This document shows, piece by piece, positions 43,701-51,421 of a stretch of 64,000 bases of DNA (the first letter of the stretch is position 1; every line of letters begins with the position of its first letter). The stretch is taken from NCBI RefSeq assembly GCF_012295615.1, contig NZ_CP051183.1:1453001-1517000 (forward strand). Reading direction: 5' to 3'. The translations under genes were made by a program, and so were the position numbers. Source of the stretch: Bermanella marisrubri. Lineage in GTDB: Bacteria; Pseudomonadota; Gammaproteobacteria; Pseudomonadales; Oceanobacteraceae. Below the pieces are notes generated by a model, which saw nothing but the letters and a program-made list of their open reading frames with translations, made no database searches and was not told the origin of the DNA.

Positions 43701-44441
43701 GTTGGGAGCTGGGCATTCTTCCACTACTTTTTGGTTACGGCGCTGACTGGAACAATCACGCTCACCTATGGCGAGGGCGTTGCCTTTACCATCGGCAAAT
43801 ACCTGAACTTCGATATGACGTGCATTGGTGATGTATTTTTCTAGAAAAATACCATCGTTGGAAAAGTTATTGCTGCCTAAGCGCTTTACGCTATCAAATG
43901 CGTTTTCTAAATCCGATTGGTTTTGGCATAGCTGCATACCAATACCGCCACCGCCAGCGGTGCTTTTTAGCATAACCGGATAGCCAATCTGTTGTGCGGT
44001 TTCAATGGCGGCAGCTAGGTCTTTCAATAAACCACTGCCAGGGGCTAATGGGACATTTGCTTTTTCTGCTAGATCCCGTGCTTCGTGTTTTAAACCGAAG
44101 ACTTGAATTTGATCAGTAGTAGGGCCAATGAAGGCGATGTCGTTTTGTTCGCACAGGTTTACGAATTCGCTATTTTCACTTAAAAAACCATAGCCCGGAT
44201 GAATGGCTTGGGCGCCGCACTTTTTCGCGATGGCGATAATTTTTTTCATATCAAGGTAGGTGGCAGCGGCATTGCCTTCACCAAGACTGTAAGCTTCATC
44301 TGCATGGCGTACATGCAAGCTTTGATGGTCGCTTTCTGCATAAATAGCGACACTGGTTACATTGAGTTTATTTAGAGTGCGGATAATGCGTGTAGCGATG
44401 GCACCGCGATTCGCAATTAGGACTTTTGAAAACATGTTCAC
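40767..44441 (-). CDS. Urea-carboxylase-family enzyme, predicted guanidine carboxylase
   Basis: A 1224-residue biotin enzyme. Biotin carboxylase (1-450: VLIANRGAIATRII, STAGGGGIGMQLC, EVNTRLQVEHGVTE) is followed by the urea-carboxylase central region built of KipA/KipI-like halves (about 460-1060). The biotin carrier domain has LESMKMEIPV near 1165, then an unusual Gln/Glu-rich tail of about 20 residues. By fold alone it would be called urea carboxylase. The guanidine-I riboswitch and two DUF1989 genes upstream make guanidine the more likely substrate, giving carboxyguanidine. Confidence 0.88.
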   Translation of the reverse strand: MNMFSKVLIANRGAIATRIIRTLNKLNVTSVAIYAESDHQSLHVRHADEAYSLGEGNAAATYLDMKKIIAIAKKCGAQAIHPGYGFLSENSEFVNLCEQNDIAFIGPTTDQIQVFGLKHEARDLAEKANVPLAPGSGLLKDLAAAIETAQQIGYPVMLKSTAGGGGIGMQLCQNQSDLENAFDSVKRLGSNNFSNDGIFLEKYITNARHIEVQVFADGKGNALAIGERDCSSQRRNQKVVEECPAPNLSQSIREQLHNTAEALLASVNYRNAGTVEFIYDSDEEQFYFLEVNTRLQVEHGVTETVYDIDLVEWMLRLASGEQLALNEKRQQLTAKGHSVQVRIYAEDPYKNFQPCPGLLTQVDFPEADHLRIDHWIEAGIQVPPYFDPMLAKVIVHGDDRAQAFSRLTQSLKDTCLYGSQTNLDYLIALTQEPVLLNGEMTTRYLNDYAFHPNRIDVVSGGTQTTIQDYPARQGYWDVGVPPSGPFDNQSFRLGNELLNNPSHAAGLEITMQGPKLVFSSATQIVITGADIEAKLDEQPIPLWTVINIQPQQCLELGRIKDQGARSYLCVHGGIQCPEYLGSRSTFTLGQFGGHNGRALNTGDCLALTPLNESNQAKSGQSLTENSLPSIQNTWELKVIYGPHGAPDFFTEQDIETFFEHQWEVHYNSSRTGIRLIGPKPEWARKDGGEAGLHPSNIHDNAYAFGTVDFTGDMPVILGPDGPSLGGFVCPATVIQADLWKLGQLRAGDRIRFVPVSLQTANTLEAQQLESIQNLVGHEPHFQTTAISSPILASTPATETGIDITYRAAGDHFLLVEYGEQILDIELRFRAHALMQWLQKNSIDGIKELTPGIRSLQVHYDSQIINHQSLIDHLMEGERYLLTQLSELSVPSRIVHIPLSWDDEACKKAIEKYDQSVRKDAPWCPSNLEFIRRINGLDSIDEVKDIVFNASYLVMGLGDVYLGAPVSTPIDPRHRLVTTKYNPARTWTAENSVGIGGSYMCVYGMEGPGGYQFVGRTLQMWNRYRNTKEFTQPWLLRFFDQIRFYEVSSEELQRIRKDFPLGQYPIKIEETEFSLTSYNKFLENNESSILEFQQKRQNAFADELAEWHRTGQFNYKAQEVVATDQEHDWPEDHTVIDSSVSGSVWQNQVAVGDTVKAGQELMILESMKMEIPVVAPCSGKVTHVLLDSGQGVSAGQPLVVIDDQATIQEDSEQQQKETPASEEVQ

Positions 44442-44510
44442 CTGAGCCGGGCCGTCCCGGTGTGTACTTTCAACGATGGCCGTCCATCGAGGTTATTGAT
44501 CTTGACGTTG

Positions 44511-45149
44511 TTACTCAGCCCAAACGATGAACTCTATGGGAGTTGGGTTAAAACCATTACAAGGGTTGTTCAACTGCGGACAGTTGGAAATCAAGACGAT
44601 GGTATCCATGTGGGCGACCAGCTCGACGTATTTACCCGCGCCAGAAATGCCATCAGCAAAGGTGAGTCCGCCATCTTCGGTCACTGGCACATTCATAAAA
44701 AAGTTAATGTTATGGCCAATGTCGCGTTTGGTGATGCCGTATTCAGGGTGTTCGGCGATGGCAAGCATCCAGCTGTCCCGACAAGAGTGCATACAGCGTT
44801 TTTCTAAATCGTAACGCACGGTATTGCTTTCAGTAGAGCACGCACCACCCAAAGTATCATGGCGGCCACAGATGTCTGCGGTAATTTCCAACATGACATT
44901 GTTCAGGTTGGAGCGAAGCTTAGTGCCGGTTGTTAAATACACATTAGCTTGTTCGCGCATGGTATCCATGGCGCTGTAGCGCTCACTGGCATTGTGGGCA
45001 TTGAAGAATAAAGTGTCCGCTGCTTGATTGCCTTTGAGATCCAAAATCCGAAAGGTTTCACCTTTTAAAACAACGCCAATGAAATAATCACCAGCATCAA
45101 TCACTTTACGAAAGCTGGCATTACTGATTTTTAAATTAGAACTTTGCAT
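44511..45149 (-). CDS. DUF1989 protein, carboxyguanidine deiminase subunit (CgdA/CgdB pair)
   Basis: A 212-residue protein of the urea-carboxylase-associated family. Conserved parts are [53 protein letters not shown] and [14 protein letters not shown]. His, Asp and Cys in [11 protein letters not shown] likely hold a metal. In known operons two DUF1989 paralogues together convert carboxyguanidine to allophanate. Which is CgdA and which CgdB I cannot say. An AAGGAAAC site precedes the ATG. It ends 69 bases before the carboxylase start; that gap has a CGATGG/CCATCG hairpin. Confidence 0.88.
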   Translation of the reverse strand: MQSSNLKISNASFRKVIDAGDYFIGVVLKGETFRILDLKGNQAADTLFFNAHNASERYSAMDTMREQANVYLTTGTKLRSNLNNVMLEITADICGRHDTLGGACSTESNTVRYDLEKRCMHSCRDSWMLAIAEHPEYGITKRDIGHNINFFMNVPVTEDGGLTFADGISGAGKYVELVAHMDTIVLISNCPQLNNPCNGFNPTPIEFIVWAE

Positions 45150-45159
45150 GATGGTTTCC

Positions 45160-45894
45160 TTACGCGATCAGACCGAGATGGTAAAGCTGATTATTTTTGA
45201 AGCCCCGTAAATTTTCTTCGCGGAAGTTCATACAATAATCGTCCTCTTGAATGTCATGGGCGGTGCCCAATTCAATTTGTATGGATTCTCTAGGATAGAT
45301 CTCGGCTGTATTCAATGGGTGAGGGCAGGTATGCAGTAGCACTAACGTGTCCATTTCAAAACGCAGTGTAACAGTTTGTCCAGGTGCCTTATTGTCTTGA
45401 GCAAGTATGAGTCCACCATTTTGATCGGTAACAACTTGGCTAAACCAATTGAGGTTAGAAGCAATGTCTTTGCCGTTGAGACCGTATTTGGCGAGCTCGA
45501 CCAAAAATGCGTCGTAACCATTTTGCATCCATTGGTTGCGGTCGTTCTGATAGTCCCTTTTGCCCCAGCGCTCTTCGATATGCTCTGCATGGCTATTTCC
45601 CATGACGGTGTCATGCCAACCGAAACTGTCTTCCACGATAGAAGCGAAGATACGTCCCATGTCGGAGTACAGGCAATTGCCTTGGGTGAGCTTAAAGGTA
45701 TGCTGACATTTTAAGGTGTCGGGCGCGTTGTAACGCTCTAATAGATTTTCCGGGTTATAAAATAACATTCCAACATTGCCTAAACCGGCGGTATCGGTCA
45801 GTCGCATGATGGTGCCGCGTCGAACACGCAGCGACCAATGACTGCCAGATGGAATGTGAGTTGTGTAATCAATAGAACGGATAATCTCGCTCAT
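45160..45894 (-). CDS. DUF1989 protein, carboxyguanidine deiminase subunit (CgdA/CgdB pair)
   Basis: About 244 residues from the ATG at 45894, which has an AAGGAG site 6 bases upstream; upstream in-frame Met codons lie inside the ATPase gene and lack a site. It parallels its neighbour: [47 protein letters not shown] and [15 protein letters not shown]. The metal-type His-Asp pair is kept (GWHDTV), but the Cys is not. It ends 10 bases before the partner gene. The two are presumably one heteromeric enzyme. Confidence 0.87.
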   Translation of the reverse strand: MSEIIRSIDYTTHIPSGSHWSLRVRRGTIMRLTDTAGLGNVGMLFYNPENLLERYNAPDTLKCQHTFKLTQGNCLYSDMGRIFASIVEDSFGWHDTVMGNSHAEHIEERWGKRDYQNDRNQWMQNGYDAFLVELAKYGLNGKDIASNLNWFSQVVTDQNGGLILAQDNKAPGQTVTLRFEMDTLVLLHTCPHPLNTAEIYPRESIQIELGTAHDIQEDDYCMNFREENLRGFKNNQLYHLGLIA

Positions 45895-45919
45895 CTTGAT
45901 CTCCTTTACTAGCGATTTG

Positions 45920-46705
45920 TTACGATGCATTCGCGGTAATAGGGCGAATTTCATCATCAATGGTTTCGTATAAAGCAGGGTCGGTTTGCCCTACGGGAAT
46001 GTCATAAGTGATGGAGGCGCCATAGCGATTCGGTGCTTGATGATCGACTCGCAATTTATCGAAAACCCAAAGGCGGGTGCCTAAATAGAATCCTTCTTTT
46101 AAATCATGGGTGACCATGAAAACCGTGAGTTTGTGTTCTTTACAAAGTCCTAAAACCAATTCATGCATGTCAGCACGAATACCTGGGTCCAATGCTCCAA
46201 AGGGTTCGTCTAATAAGAGAATCCGTGGCTTACCCAAAAGGGCTTGCGCAATAGCCAAGCGCTGCTTCATCCCGCCAGAAAGTTCATGAGGGTATTTGTT
46301 GAGCGCATGATCTAAGCCGACTTTTTCTAAAATACTGGTGGCTTCTTGTTTGGCTTGCTGTTTTTTCTTGCCAAACAAATAACCGGTAATGCCTTTGGCT
46401 TGAAAGCCTTTGGTGGCCATGACGTTTTCCAATACGGTCATGTGTGGGAAAACAGAGTATTGTTGAAAAACAATACCGCGATCCGGGCCAGGTTCGTCTG
46501 AAATGGGTTTACCATCCAGTAGGATTTCTCCTTTGCTTGGATTGACGGTGCCCAATAGCATGTTTAGGAACGTGCTTTTACCACAACCCGATGTGCCCAC
46601 GAGCGTGATAAATTCACCTTCGTAAACTGTGGTAGAAAGGTTTTCTAAAATGACGTTGTCGCCGTATTGTTTCCAGACGTTTTTGACTTCAATCATAGGA
46701 TTCAT
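45920..46705 (-). CDS. ABC importer ATP-binding protein (nitrate/taurine/guanidine type)
   Basis: A 261-residue ATPase. Walker A GTSGCGKST is near 38, the Q-loop is FQQYSVFPH, the signature is LSGGMKQR, Walker B is ILLLDEPFGALD and the H-loop MVTHD. An extra segment of about 20 residues (KGITGYLFGKKKQQAKQE) separates Q-loop and signature. Its stop precedes the DUF1989 gene by 25 bases and its start overlaps the permease stop by 4 bases. It powers import of the operon's substrate. Confidence 0.92.
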   Translation of the reverse strand: MNPMIEVKNVWKQYGDNVILENLSTTVYEGEFITLVGTSGCGKSTFLNMLLGTVNPSKGEILLDGKPISDEPGPDRGIVFQQYSVFPHMTVLENVMATKGFQAKGITGYLFGKKKQQAKQEATSILEKVGLDHALNKYPHELSGGMKQRLAIAQALLGKPRILLLDEPFGALDPGIRADMHELVLGLCKEHKLTVFMVTHDLKEGFYLGTRLWVFDKLRVDHQAPNRYGASITYDIPVGQTDPALYETIDDEIRPITANAS

Positions 46706-47535
46706 GACTTACCTCCTTGTTTCGAATTGAGGTCGTGCCATGGGAATAAAAGCTGACTCATTTGACGCAATGACAGATCAATTAGAAAAGCCAACAGAGT
46801 AATCCAGGCAACATAGGGCAGAATCACATCCATTGCCATGTAGCGGCGTACCAAGAAGATTCGGTAACCCAAACCATCGGTTGCAGCTACGGCTTCGGCA
46901 GCAATCAAAAACAACCAACCAGCACCTAGCGATAAGCGCACGGCGTCAATAAGCTTGGGCATGATTTGAGGCAGTAAAACGCGAATCAGAATTTGCGATG
47001 TATTGGCACCAAGGGTTTGTGCCTTAACGAGTTGCTCGCTTGGCACCTCTTGCGTACGACGTAAAATATCGCGGGCGATAAATGGGGTAATACCAATGGC
47101 AATGAGCATTACTTTGGATAGTTCACCCAAGCCAAATACGATAAATAATATTGGTAAAATAGCCAGAGGCGGAATTAAAGATACCACAGTTAATAATGGC
47201 GAAAGCCAAGACGAGAATAGTGGTAACGATCCCGCTAAGAGACCAATCATTAAACCGATGGTAGCGGCAATGGCAACACCTAAAGCTAAGCGCGTTAAGC
47301 TGCTGGCAGTATCCTGCCAAAACACATAATCACCGGTACGTCGGCTGGGCTCGAAAGCCATGCGAGAAAAGCCATCACTAATTTGTGCAAAGCTGGGTAG
47401 TAGTTTGTCGTTGGGATTGGCTTCCAAGCGCAAGTCTGAACTCACTAGATAAATAACGAGTAAAAGTGCGAAGGGCAATAACCCTAGGAAAATACCCAAG
47501 GGTTTATTGGGTTGCCAATTAATAAGTCGTTTCAT
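46702..47535 (-). CDS. ABC importer permease
   Basis: About 277 residues from the ATG at 47535, with AAAGG 7-8 bases upstream. Six membrane segments and the binding-protein-dependent transport motif are visible: ARDILRRTQEVPSEQLVKAQTLGANTSQILIRVLLPQIMPKLIDA, whose EAA loop contacts the ATPase. It belongs to the TauC/SsuC/NrtB family. The spot in the operon between binding protein and ATPase is standard. Confidence 0.9.
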   Translation of the reverse strand: MKRLINWQPNKPLGIFLGLLPFALLLVIYLVSSDLRLEANPNDKLLPSFAQISDGFSRMAFEPSRRTGDYVFWQDTASSLTRLALGVAIAATIGLMIGLLAGSLPLFSSWLSPLLTVVSLIPPLAILPILFIVFGLGELSKVMLIAIGITPFIARDILRRTQEVPSEQLVKAQTLGANTSQILIRVLLPQIMPKLIDAVRLSLGAGWLFLIAAEAVAATDGLGYRIFLVRRYMAMDVILPYVAWITLLAFLIDLSLRQMSQLLFPWHDLNSKQGGKS

Positions 47536-47600
47536 ATCGGGGCCTTTGTTCTCGTAGTAGTTGCAACTAAGAATGGCGCCACAGAAGAGGCGCATTCGAA

Positions 47601-48641
47601 TTACAAACTTCCGTCGGCGGCCATCTGCATGTAGGTTGGATCGAAACGAAGTTGAACATTGCTGCTATTACCAAAGGTACCTGCTGGCGTTTCAATGCCT
47701 ATGTAACCAGCATCAGGAGCACCTTCTCCTAGCAAACCATGAGTGAATGAAAACTCAGCCACGTTTTTCATGGTTTTAACAAGATCGGCACTGTTGGTTA
47801 ATTCAAGTGCTGCTTTGGGTGTGTAGAACATTTCTGTGCTGGCTAATTGTGCTTCATAACCGGCAAGGTCGGTACCAGAGGCTTCGGCCATATAGGTTTT
47901 CGCTTTGGTTGCAGCTGAATCAGAGCCGCTCATTTTTGACATAATTTCATACCATGCACCTGTTAGCGCTTTCCCTAGTTTAGGGTTAGCTTTCAGGGTT
48001 TCGGTATTGATAACTAACAAGTCTATAATTTCACCAGGGATTTTTGATGAGTCGAAAACTTTGGTGCTGTTTGGCATGGATTCGATTTCGCTTAGCAGTG
48101 GGTTCCATGTAGCAACGGCAGTTACGTCGTCTGTGCTGTATGCAGCCACCATGTCGGCATCTGAGGTATTTACAACGGTTAGATCTTTTTCACTTAAACC
48201 AACGCTATCTAAACCACGGGCTAATAAGTAGTGAGAAACGCTAAGCTCAACAAGATTTACTTGCTGACCTTTAAGATCTTTCAGGCTGTCGCCGTCTTTT
48301 AATACAACACCATCGTTGCCGTTGGAGAAGTCACCCACGATAAGTGCTGTGCTATCAACACCACCCGCGGCTGGAATCGTAAGCGCATCCATGTTGGTCA
48401 TGGTGCAAGCATCGAATTCGCCAGCAGTGTATTGGTTAATAGACTCAATGTAGTCGTTGATTTGAACTACTTCGATATCGATGTCGTATTTGTCGGCCCA
48501 TTTATCGACGATACCTTGCTCTGCGCCATAGGCCCATGGCATCCAGCCAACGTATATGGACCAACATACTTTGAAGCTGTCAGAAGCATGGCTAAATGAT
48601 GTAAGCGATAAGGTAAAAAGAAGTGCTAAAAAGCGTTTCAT
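47601..48641 (-). CDS. ABC importer substrate-binding protein, guanidine-operon
   Basis: A 346-residue periplasmic protein with a signal peptide cleaved after FSHA. It follows the NrtA/TauA/NMT1 fold: FKVCWSIYVGWMPWAYGAEQGIVDKW, FDACTMTNMDALTIPAAGGVDS, and TAVATWNPLLSEIE. Acidic and aromatic residues in the opening segment (W, Y, W, W) could cage a flat cation. It is the first gene behind the guanidine-I riboswitch, the usual place of the guanidine importer. A GAGAGGG site precedes the ATG and sits in the loop of a short AGAC/GTCT hairpin. Confidence 0.9.
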   Translation of the reverse strand: MKRFLALLFTLSLTSFSHASDSFKVCWSIYVGWMPWAYGAEQGIVDKWADKYDIDIEVVQINDYIESINQYTAGEFDACTMTNMDALTIPAAGGVDSTALIVGDFSNGNDGVVLKDGDSLKDLKGQQVNLVELSVSHYLLARGLDSVGLSEKDLTVVNTSDADMVAAYSTDDVTAVATWNPLLSEIESMPNSTKVFDSSKIPGEIIDLLVINTETLKANPKLGKALTGAWYEIMSKMSGSDSAATKAKTYMAEASGTDLAGYEAQLASTEMFYTPKAALELTNSADLVKTMKNVAEFSFTHGLLGEGAPDAGYIGIETPAGTFGNSSNVQLRFDPTYMQMAADGSL

Positions 48642-48696
48642 GGAAGACCCTCTCAGTCTGCTCAGTTACACGGAGTACCCTCGGCATTAAGGCCAA

Positions 48697-48829
48697 GATC
48701 TTCTCCCGGGCTTTTGTCCCGCCGTGTAACCTATGCCTTAACGAAAAGGGGGAGGTCGAATGCTCTTGGACCAGTCATCAAGGCTATCTCTTCAATTATG
48801 TGCGAGCCTGATCGGAACCCTAGCGTTCT
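48697..48829 (-). promoter_or_regulatory. Guanidine-I (ykkC) riboswitch aptamer
   Basis: On the minus strand the conserved words of the guanidine-I class occur in order: GAACGCTAGGGTTCCG (48829-48813 side), GACTGGTCCAAGAG, then TACACGGCGGGACAAAAG and GCCCGGGAGA (ending at 48702). These match CUAGGGUUCCG, CUGGUCCGAGAG, ACACGGCGGGAYAAAAGCCCGGGAGA as I remember the family. The class senses guanidinium and turns genes on. Downstream, CCGTGTAAC (48665-48673 on the plus strand as GTTACACGG) is a perfect 9-base complement of the aptamer's GTTACACGG, and GCCTTAA pairs with TTAAGGC, so a switch helix is visible. No terminator run of U follows, so control is probably translational. Confidence 0.93.
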
Positions 48830-48834
48830 ATTTC

Positions 48835-48862
48835 AAATTATTTTGTCTGTCCTATATGACAA
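48835..48862 (-). promoter_or_regulatory. Promoter of the guanidine operon
   Basis: Minus-strand TTGTCA (48857-48862) and TAATTT (48835-48840) are 16 bases apart. The start would fall near 48828, at the first base of the riboswitch aptamer. Confidence 0.6.
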
Positions 48863-49020
48863 GGGTACGGACGATTATGGTTTTGCAAAGCGAGTGCCAA
48901 ATCTGTGCAAACCTAGGTTTATCAGGGGCTTCTCTGTAAGTTGATTAGAAAATAGGCGCCATCAAATATATTAATGCACCCATGTTGGGCGATAAGTCGC
49001 TTGCGTGCTTCTTATTGGGT

Positions 49021-49116
49021 TTAAAACCCTGCCGTATCGTGCAAATAGTATTTAGCGATGGCCAAAACCAGCATAAGGGTAATCAAAACTCTCAGTAGTA
49101 AATGCATGTTGTTCAT
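49021..49116 (-). CDS. Small single-helix membrane peptide
   Basis: A 31-residue frame: M-N-N-M-H, then a hydrophobic helix LLLRVLITLMLVLAIAKYYL, then HDTAGF. An AGAGAGG site lies 8 bases before the ATG, with good spacing. It follows the LysR gene by 47 bases on the same strand and precedes the operon promoter. Size, spacing and hydrophobicity suggest a real small membrane protein. No family is recognised. Confidence 0.5.
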   Translation of the reverse strand: MNNMHLLLRVLITLMLVLAIAKYYLHDTAGF

Positions 49117-49163
49117 AATGGCTACCTCTCTTTTTTCGTTTGTTTGTTAGATAGCTGCAAAGA

Positions 49164-50021
49164 TCAGGTTGGCTGACAGCATTCGATAAAGTCCTCAATC
49201 GTACTATCTGTATTGTCTTTTCGCCAAATGCAATGGGTTACTGAGTCACTCCATTTTTTGGGAAGTGTATGGATTTTCAAATTGTGTTTGTGCGGATAGG
49301 CATCAACCAAGCTTCTTGGAATCATACCCACACCCATACCCGCGGCGGCGCAACCCAATAGCGTATGGTATGACTGTATTTCGATCACGTTGGGGATATT
49401 ACTGCCTTGTGCGAGCCAGCCAGTTAATCGTTTACGGTAAGCGCATTTATGATTAAAGCCTAGTACTGTGGGCGTTTCTCCCAAGTCTTTTGGGGAGCGT
49501 ATCGGTTTGTGGTTTAAGCTAGAGACTAACACCAAGGATTCTTTATATAGCGCTTTGCTTTGTATTCTGGAATCACTGACGTTTCCATCAATGAAGCCTA
49601 AATCGATCTCGCCTTCGATGACCTTTTCTATTAGTGCGCCAGTTGGGGCGGACGCTACGCTGAGTTCAACATCAGAAAATTGCTGATGAAAGGCGTTGAG
49701 TGGATCACTTAAACGAGTGGCCATTACTGCTTCCATGGCGCCTACTTTCAATGAGCCTCTTGTTTGCTGATCTATTAGATCGGATTTAGCTCGTTCCACT
49801 AAGTTTAGAATGTCGTCGCAATAGCTTAAGAGTTGTTTGCCAGCAGCGGAAATATTCAAACGGTTCTTGTGTCGAATAAATAAAGGTTTGCCCAGTTCGC
49901 TCTCCAGTTTTTGAATACGAGCGGTCACGTTGGAAGGCACACGATTAAGTACCTCGGCCGCCTTGGTAATGCCGCCACTGAGGACGACTTGTCTAAATAC
50001 CGTGAGATCAGAAATTTCCAT
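49164..50021 (-). CDS. LysR-family regulator
   Basis: A 285-residue protein. The winged helix-turn-helix (1-60: LTVFRQVVLSGGITKAAEVLNRVPSNVTARIQKLESELGKPLF) is followed by a substrate-binding domain (90-285). It diverges from the EamA-family transporter at 50166, with a symmetrical site between them; the usual arrangement is that LysR controls the exporter and itself. No link to the guanidine operon is evident apart from adjacency. Confidence 0.92.
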   Translation of the reverse strand: MEISDLTVFRQVVLSGGITKAAEVLNRVPSNVTARIQKLESELGKPLFIRHKNRLNISAAGKQLLSYCDDILNLVERAKSDLIDQQTRGSLKVGAMEAVMATRLSDPLNAFHQQFSDVELSVASAPTGALIEKVIEGEIDLGFIDGNVSDSRIQSKALYKESLVLVSSLNHKPIRSPKDLGETPTVLGFNHKCAYRKRLTGWLAQGSNIPNVIEIQSYHTLLGCAAAGMGVGMIPRSLVDAYPHKHNLKIHTLPKKWSDSVTHCIWRKDNTDSTIEDFIECCQPT

Positions 50022-50124
50022 GGCATACCTTTTAATACTTGTGGCGTCACAACGCGTTGGCAGTTGTACCGCCTAAATACGCTATGACTATATTTCTATA
50101 TTTATGAACGATAAATTCACAATT

Positions 50125-50141
50125 ATTCACTATTAATGAAT
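50125..50141. promoter_or_regulatory. Candidate LysR box
   Basis: ATTCA-N7-TGAAT is a perfect 5-base inverted repeat of the T-N11-A form used by LysR proteins, in the 144-base divergent region between regulator and transporter. Confidence 0.55.
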
Positions 50142-50165
50142 ATATTTTGGACTTAAACTGACGCT

Positions 50166-51092
50166 ATGACAATCAGTAATGGATTTAAAATGTCGATAGA
50201 TTCAAAAGCGAAAGGGTATGTCTTTGGTCTTACCGCTGTATTGATTTGGTCTGGGTTCGTTTTAGCCTCTCGCCAAGGTGGTTTAAGCGAGCTGAATCAT
50301 TTTGATGTCATTGCACTTCGCTATGGCACCTGTGCTTTGTTGTTGCTGCCTTTGTGGTGGTTTAAGTATCGCTTTAATGTTTTTCAAACTAAATATATCG
50401 CTATCGCTTTAGTCGGTGGGTTGGCTTATGCATTGTGTACATTTCAGGGCTTTCAACTAGCGCCTGCGTCACATGGGGCACTGTTGCTGCCCGGCACTAT
50501 GCCTCTATTTATATTTATTCTGGCCGTTATCGTTGGGCAAATACGCGTCGAGGCAATCAAGCTTTTCGGAATTGTGTTAATTTCATCGGGTGTGGCTTTG
50601 TTATTTACCCAGCAACTAATGATGGATGGTGACAACAATAGTGTATTGAAGGGAGATGTTCTGTTCTTACTAGGCGCTTTGTGCTGGGGAGTTTTTTCAA
50701 TACTTATAAAGCATTGGAATATCCCACCATGGCATGCTGTGATTAGTTTGGCTTTACTGACGTGCTTAGTTTATTTGCCTTGGTACGTAATGTTTTCTCC
50801 AAAAAACATCGACGTTGCCGGGGCAAATTCAATTCTATTGCAAATGTTTTATCAGGGTTTTTTAGCAACGATTGTGCAACTCTATTTTTACGGCCGTGCC
50901 GTTGCGGTTTTAGGCGCAAGTGGTATGGGAAGCCTGATGGCACTGGTCCCTGTCATTGCAGGCGTATCGGCTATTTTTGTGTTTGACGAGCCAGTGACCT
51001 TGTATCTTATCGTTGGCTTGTGCGTAGTGACGATCGGCGCTTGGTTGACGCAACTGGAGAAAATTCAATGGAAGCGAAAATTCGCTTCTTAA
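50166..51092 (+). CDS. EamA/DMT-family exporter
   Basis: A 308-residue membrane protein with ten hydrophobic segments in two EamA repeats. The N-repeat has VLIWSGFVLASR and LRYGTCALLLLPLW; the C-repeat has GALCWGVFSILIKHW and SLMALVPVIAGVSAIFVFDEP. Members export metabolites such as amino acids. A start at 50190 is also possible since neither ATG has a strong site. It is followed 33 bases later by a tautomerase gene; they may be co-transcribed and share a LysR regulator. Confidence 0.9.
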   Translation: MTISNGFKMSIDSKAKGYVFGLTAVLIWSGFVLASRQGGLSELNHFDVIALRYGTCALLLLPLWWFKYRFNVFQTKYIAIALVGGLAYALCTFQGFQLAPASHGALLLPGTMPLFIFILAVIVGQIRVEAIKLFGIVLISSGVALLFTQQLMMDGDNNSVLKGDVLFLLGALCWGVFSILIKHWNIPPWHAVISLALLTCLVYLPWYVMFSPKNIDVAGANSILLQMFYQGFLATIVQLYFYGRAVAVLGASGMGSLMALVPVIAGVSAIFVFDEPVTLYLIVGLCVVTIGAWLTQLEKIQWKRKFAS

Positions 51093-51125
51093 ATGTGATG
51101 TTGCAAAATAGAAAGGGAAAACTGG

Positions 51126-51335
51126 ATGCCGTACGTAAATATTAAAATTACTGATGAAGATGTGACACCGGAGCAGAAAGCGCAATTAATCAAAGGTGCA
51201 ACGCAATTACTGGTGGATGTATTGGATAAAAACCCAGCGACAACGGTTGTCGTCATCGACGAAGTGAACACAGATAATTGGGGTGTCGGAGGCGAAGTAG
51301 TGACGGATTTGCGAGCGAGTCAGCAGAAAAAGTAA
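51126..51335 (+). CDS. 4-oxalocrotonate-tautomerase-family enzyme
   Basis: A 69-residue protein with Pro directly after the initiator Met, the catalytic N-terminal proline of the family. The rest fits: PYVNIKITDEDVTPEQKAQLIKGATQLLVDVLDKNPATTVVVIDEV, then the DNWGVGG turn. It probably shifts a keto-enol pair in a catabolic product; the substrate is unknown. An AAAGGGAAAACTGG segment precedes the start. Confidence 0.9.
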   Translation: MPYVNIKITDEDVTPEQKAQLIKGATQLLVDVLDKNPATTVVVIDEVNTDNWGVGGEVVTDLRASQQKK

Positions 51336-51358
51336 ATTATTTTCAAGCGAAAATCGAA

Positions 51359-51382
51359 TGCTTAGTTGTGATCAACTAAGCA
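51359..51382. terminator. Bidirectional terminator-like hairpin between convergent genes
   Basis: TGCTTAGTTG-TGAT-CAACTAAGCA is a perfect 10-base-pair stem with a 4-base loop, between the tautomerase and the convergent BCCT gene. T-runs are weak on either side. A second hairpin, GCAAGTAAA/TTTACTTGC (51405-51429), overlaps the last codons of the BCCT gene. Confidence 0.7.
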
Positions 51383-51421
51383 CTCAACGCAACACTAAAA
51401 GTGAGCAAGTAAAACTAAAAT

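Noticed and set aside
40767-44441. Plain urea carboxylase in a urea-degradation operon
   Set aside because: The guanidine-I riboswitch and paired DUF1989 genes argue for guanidine; the urea name rests on fold homology only.
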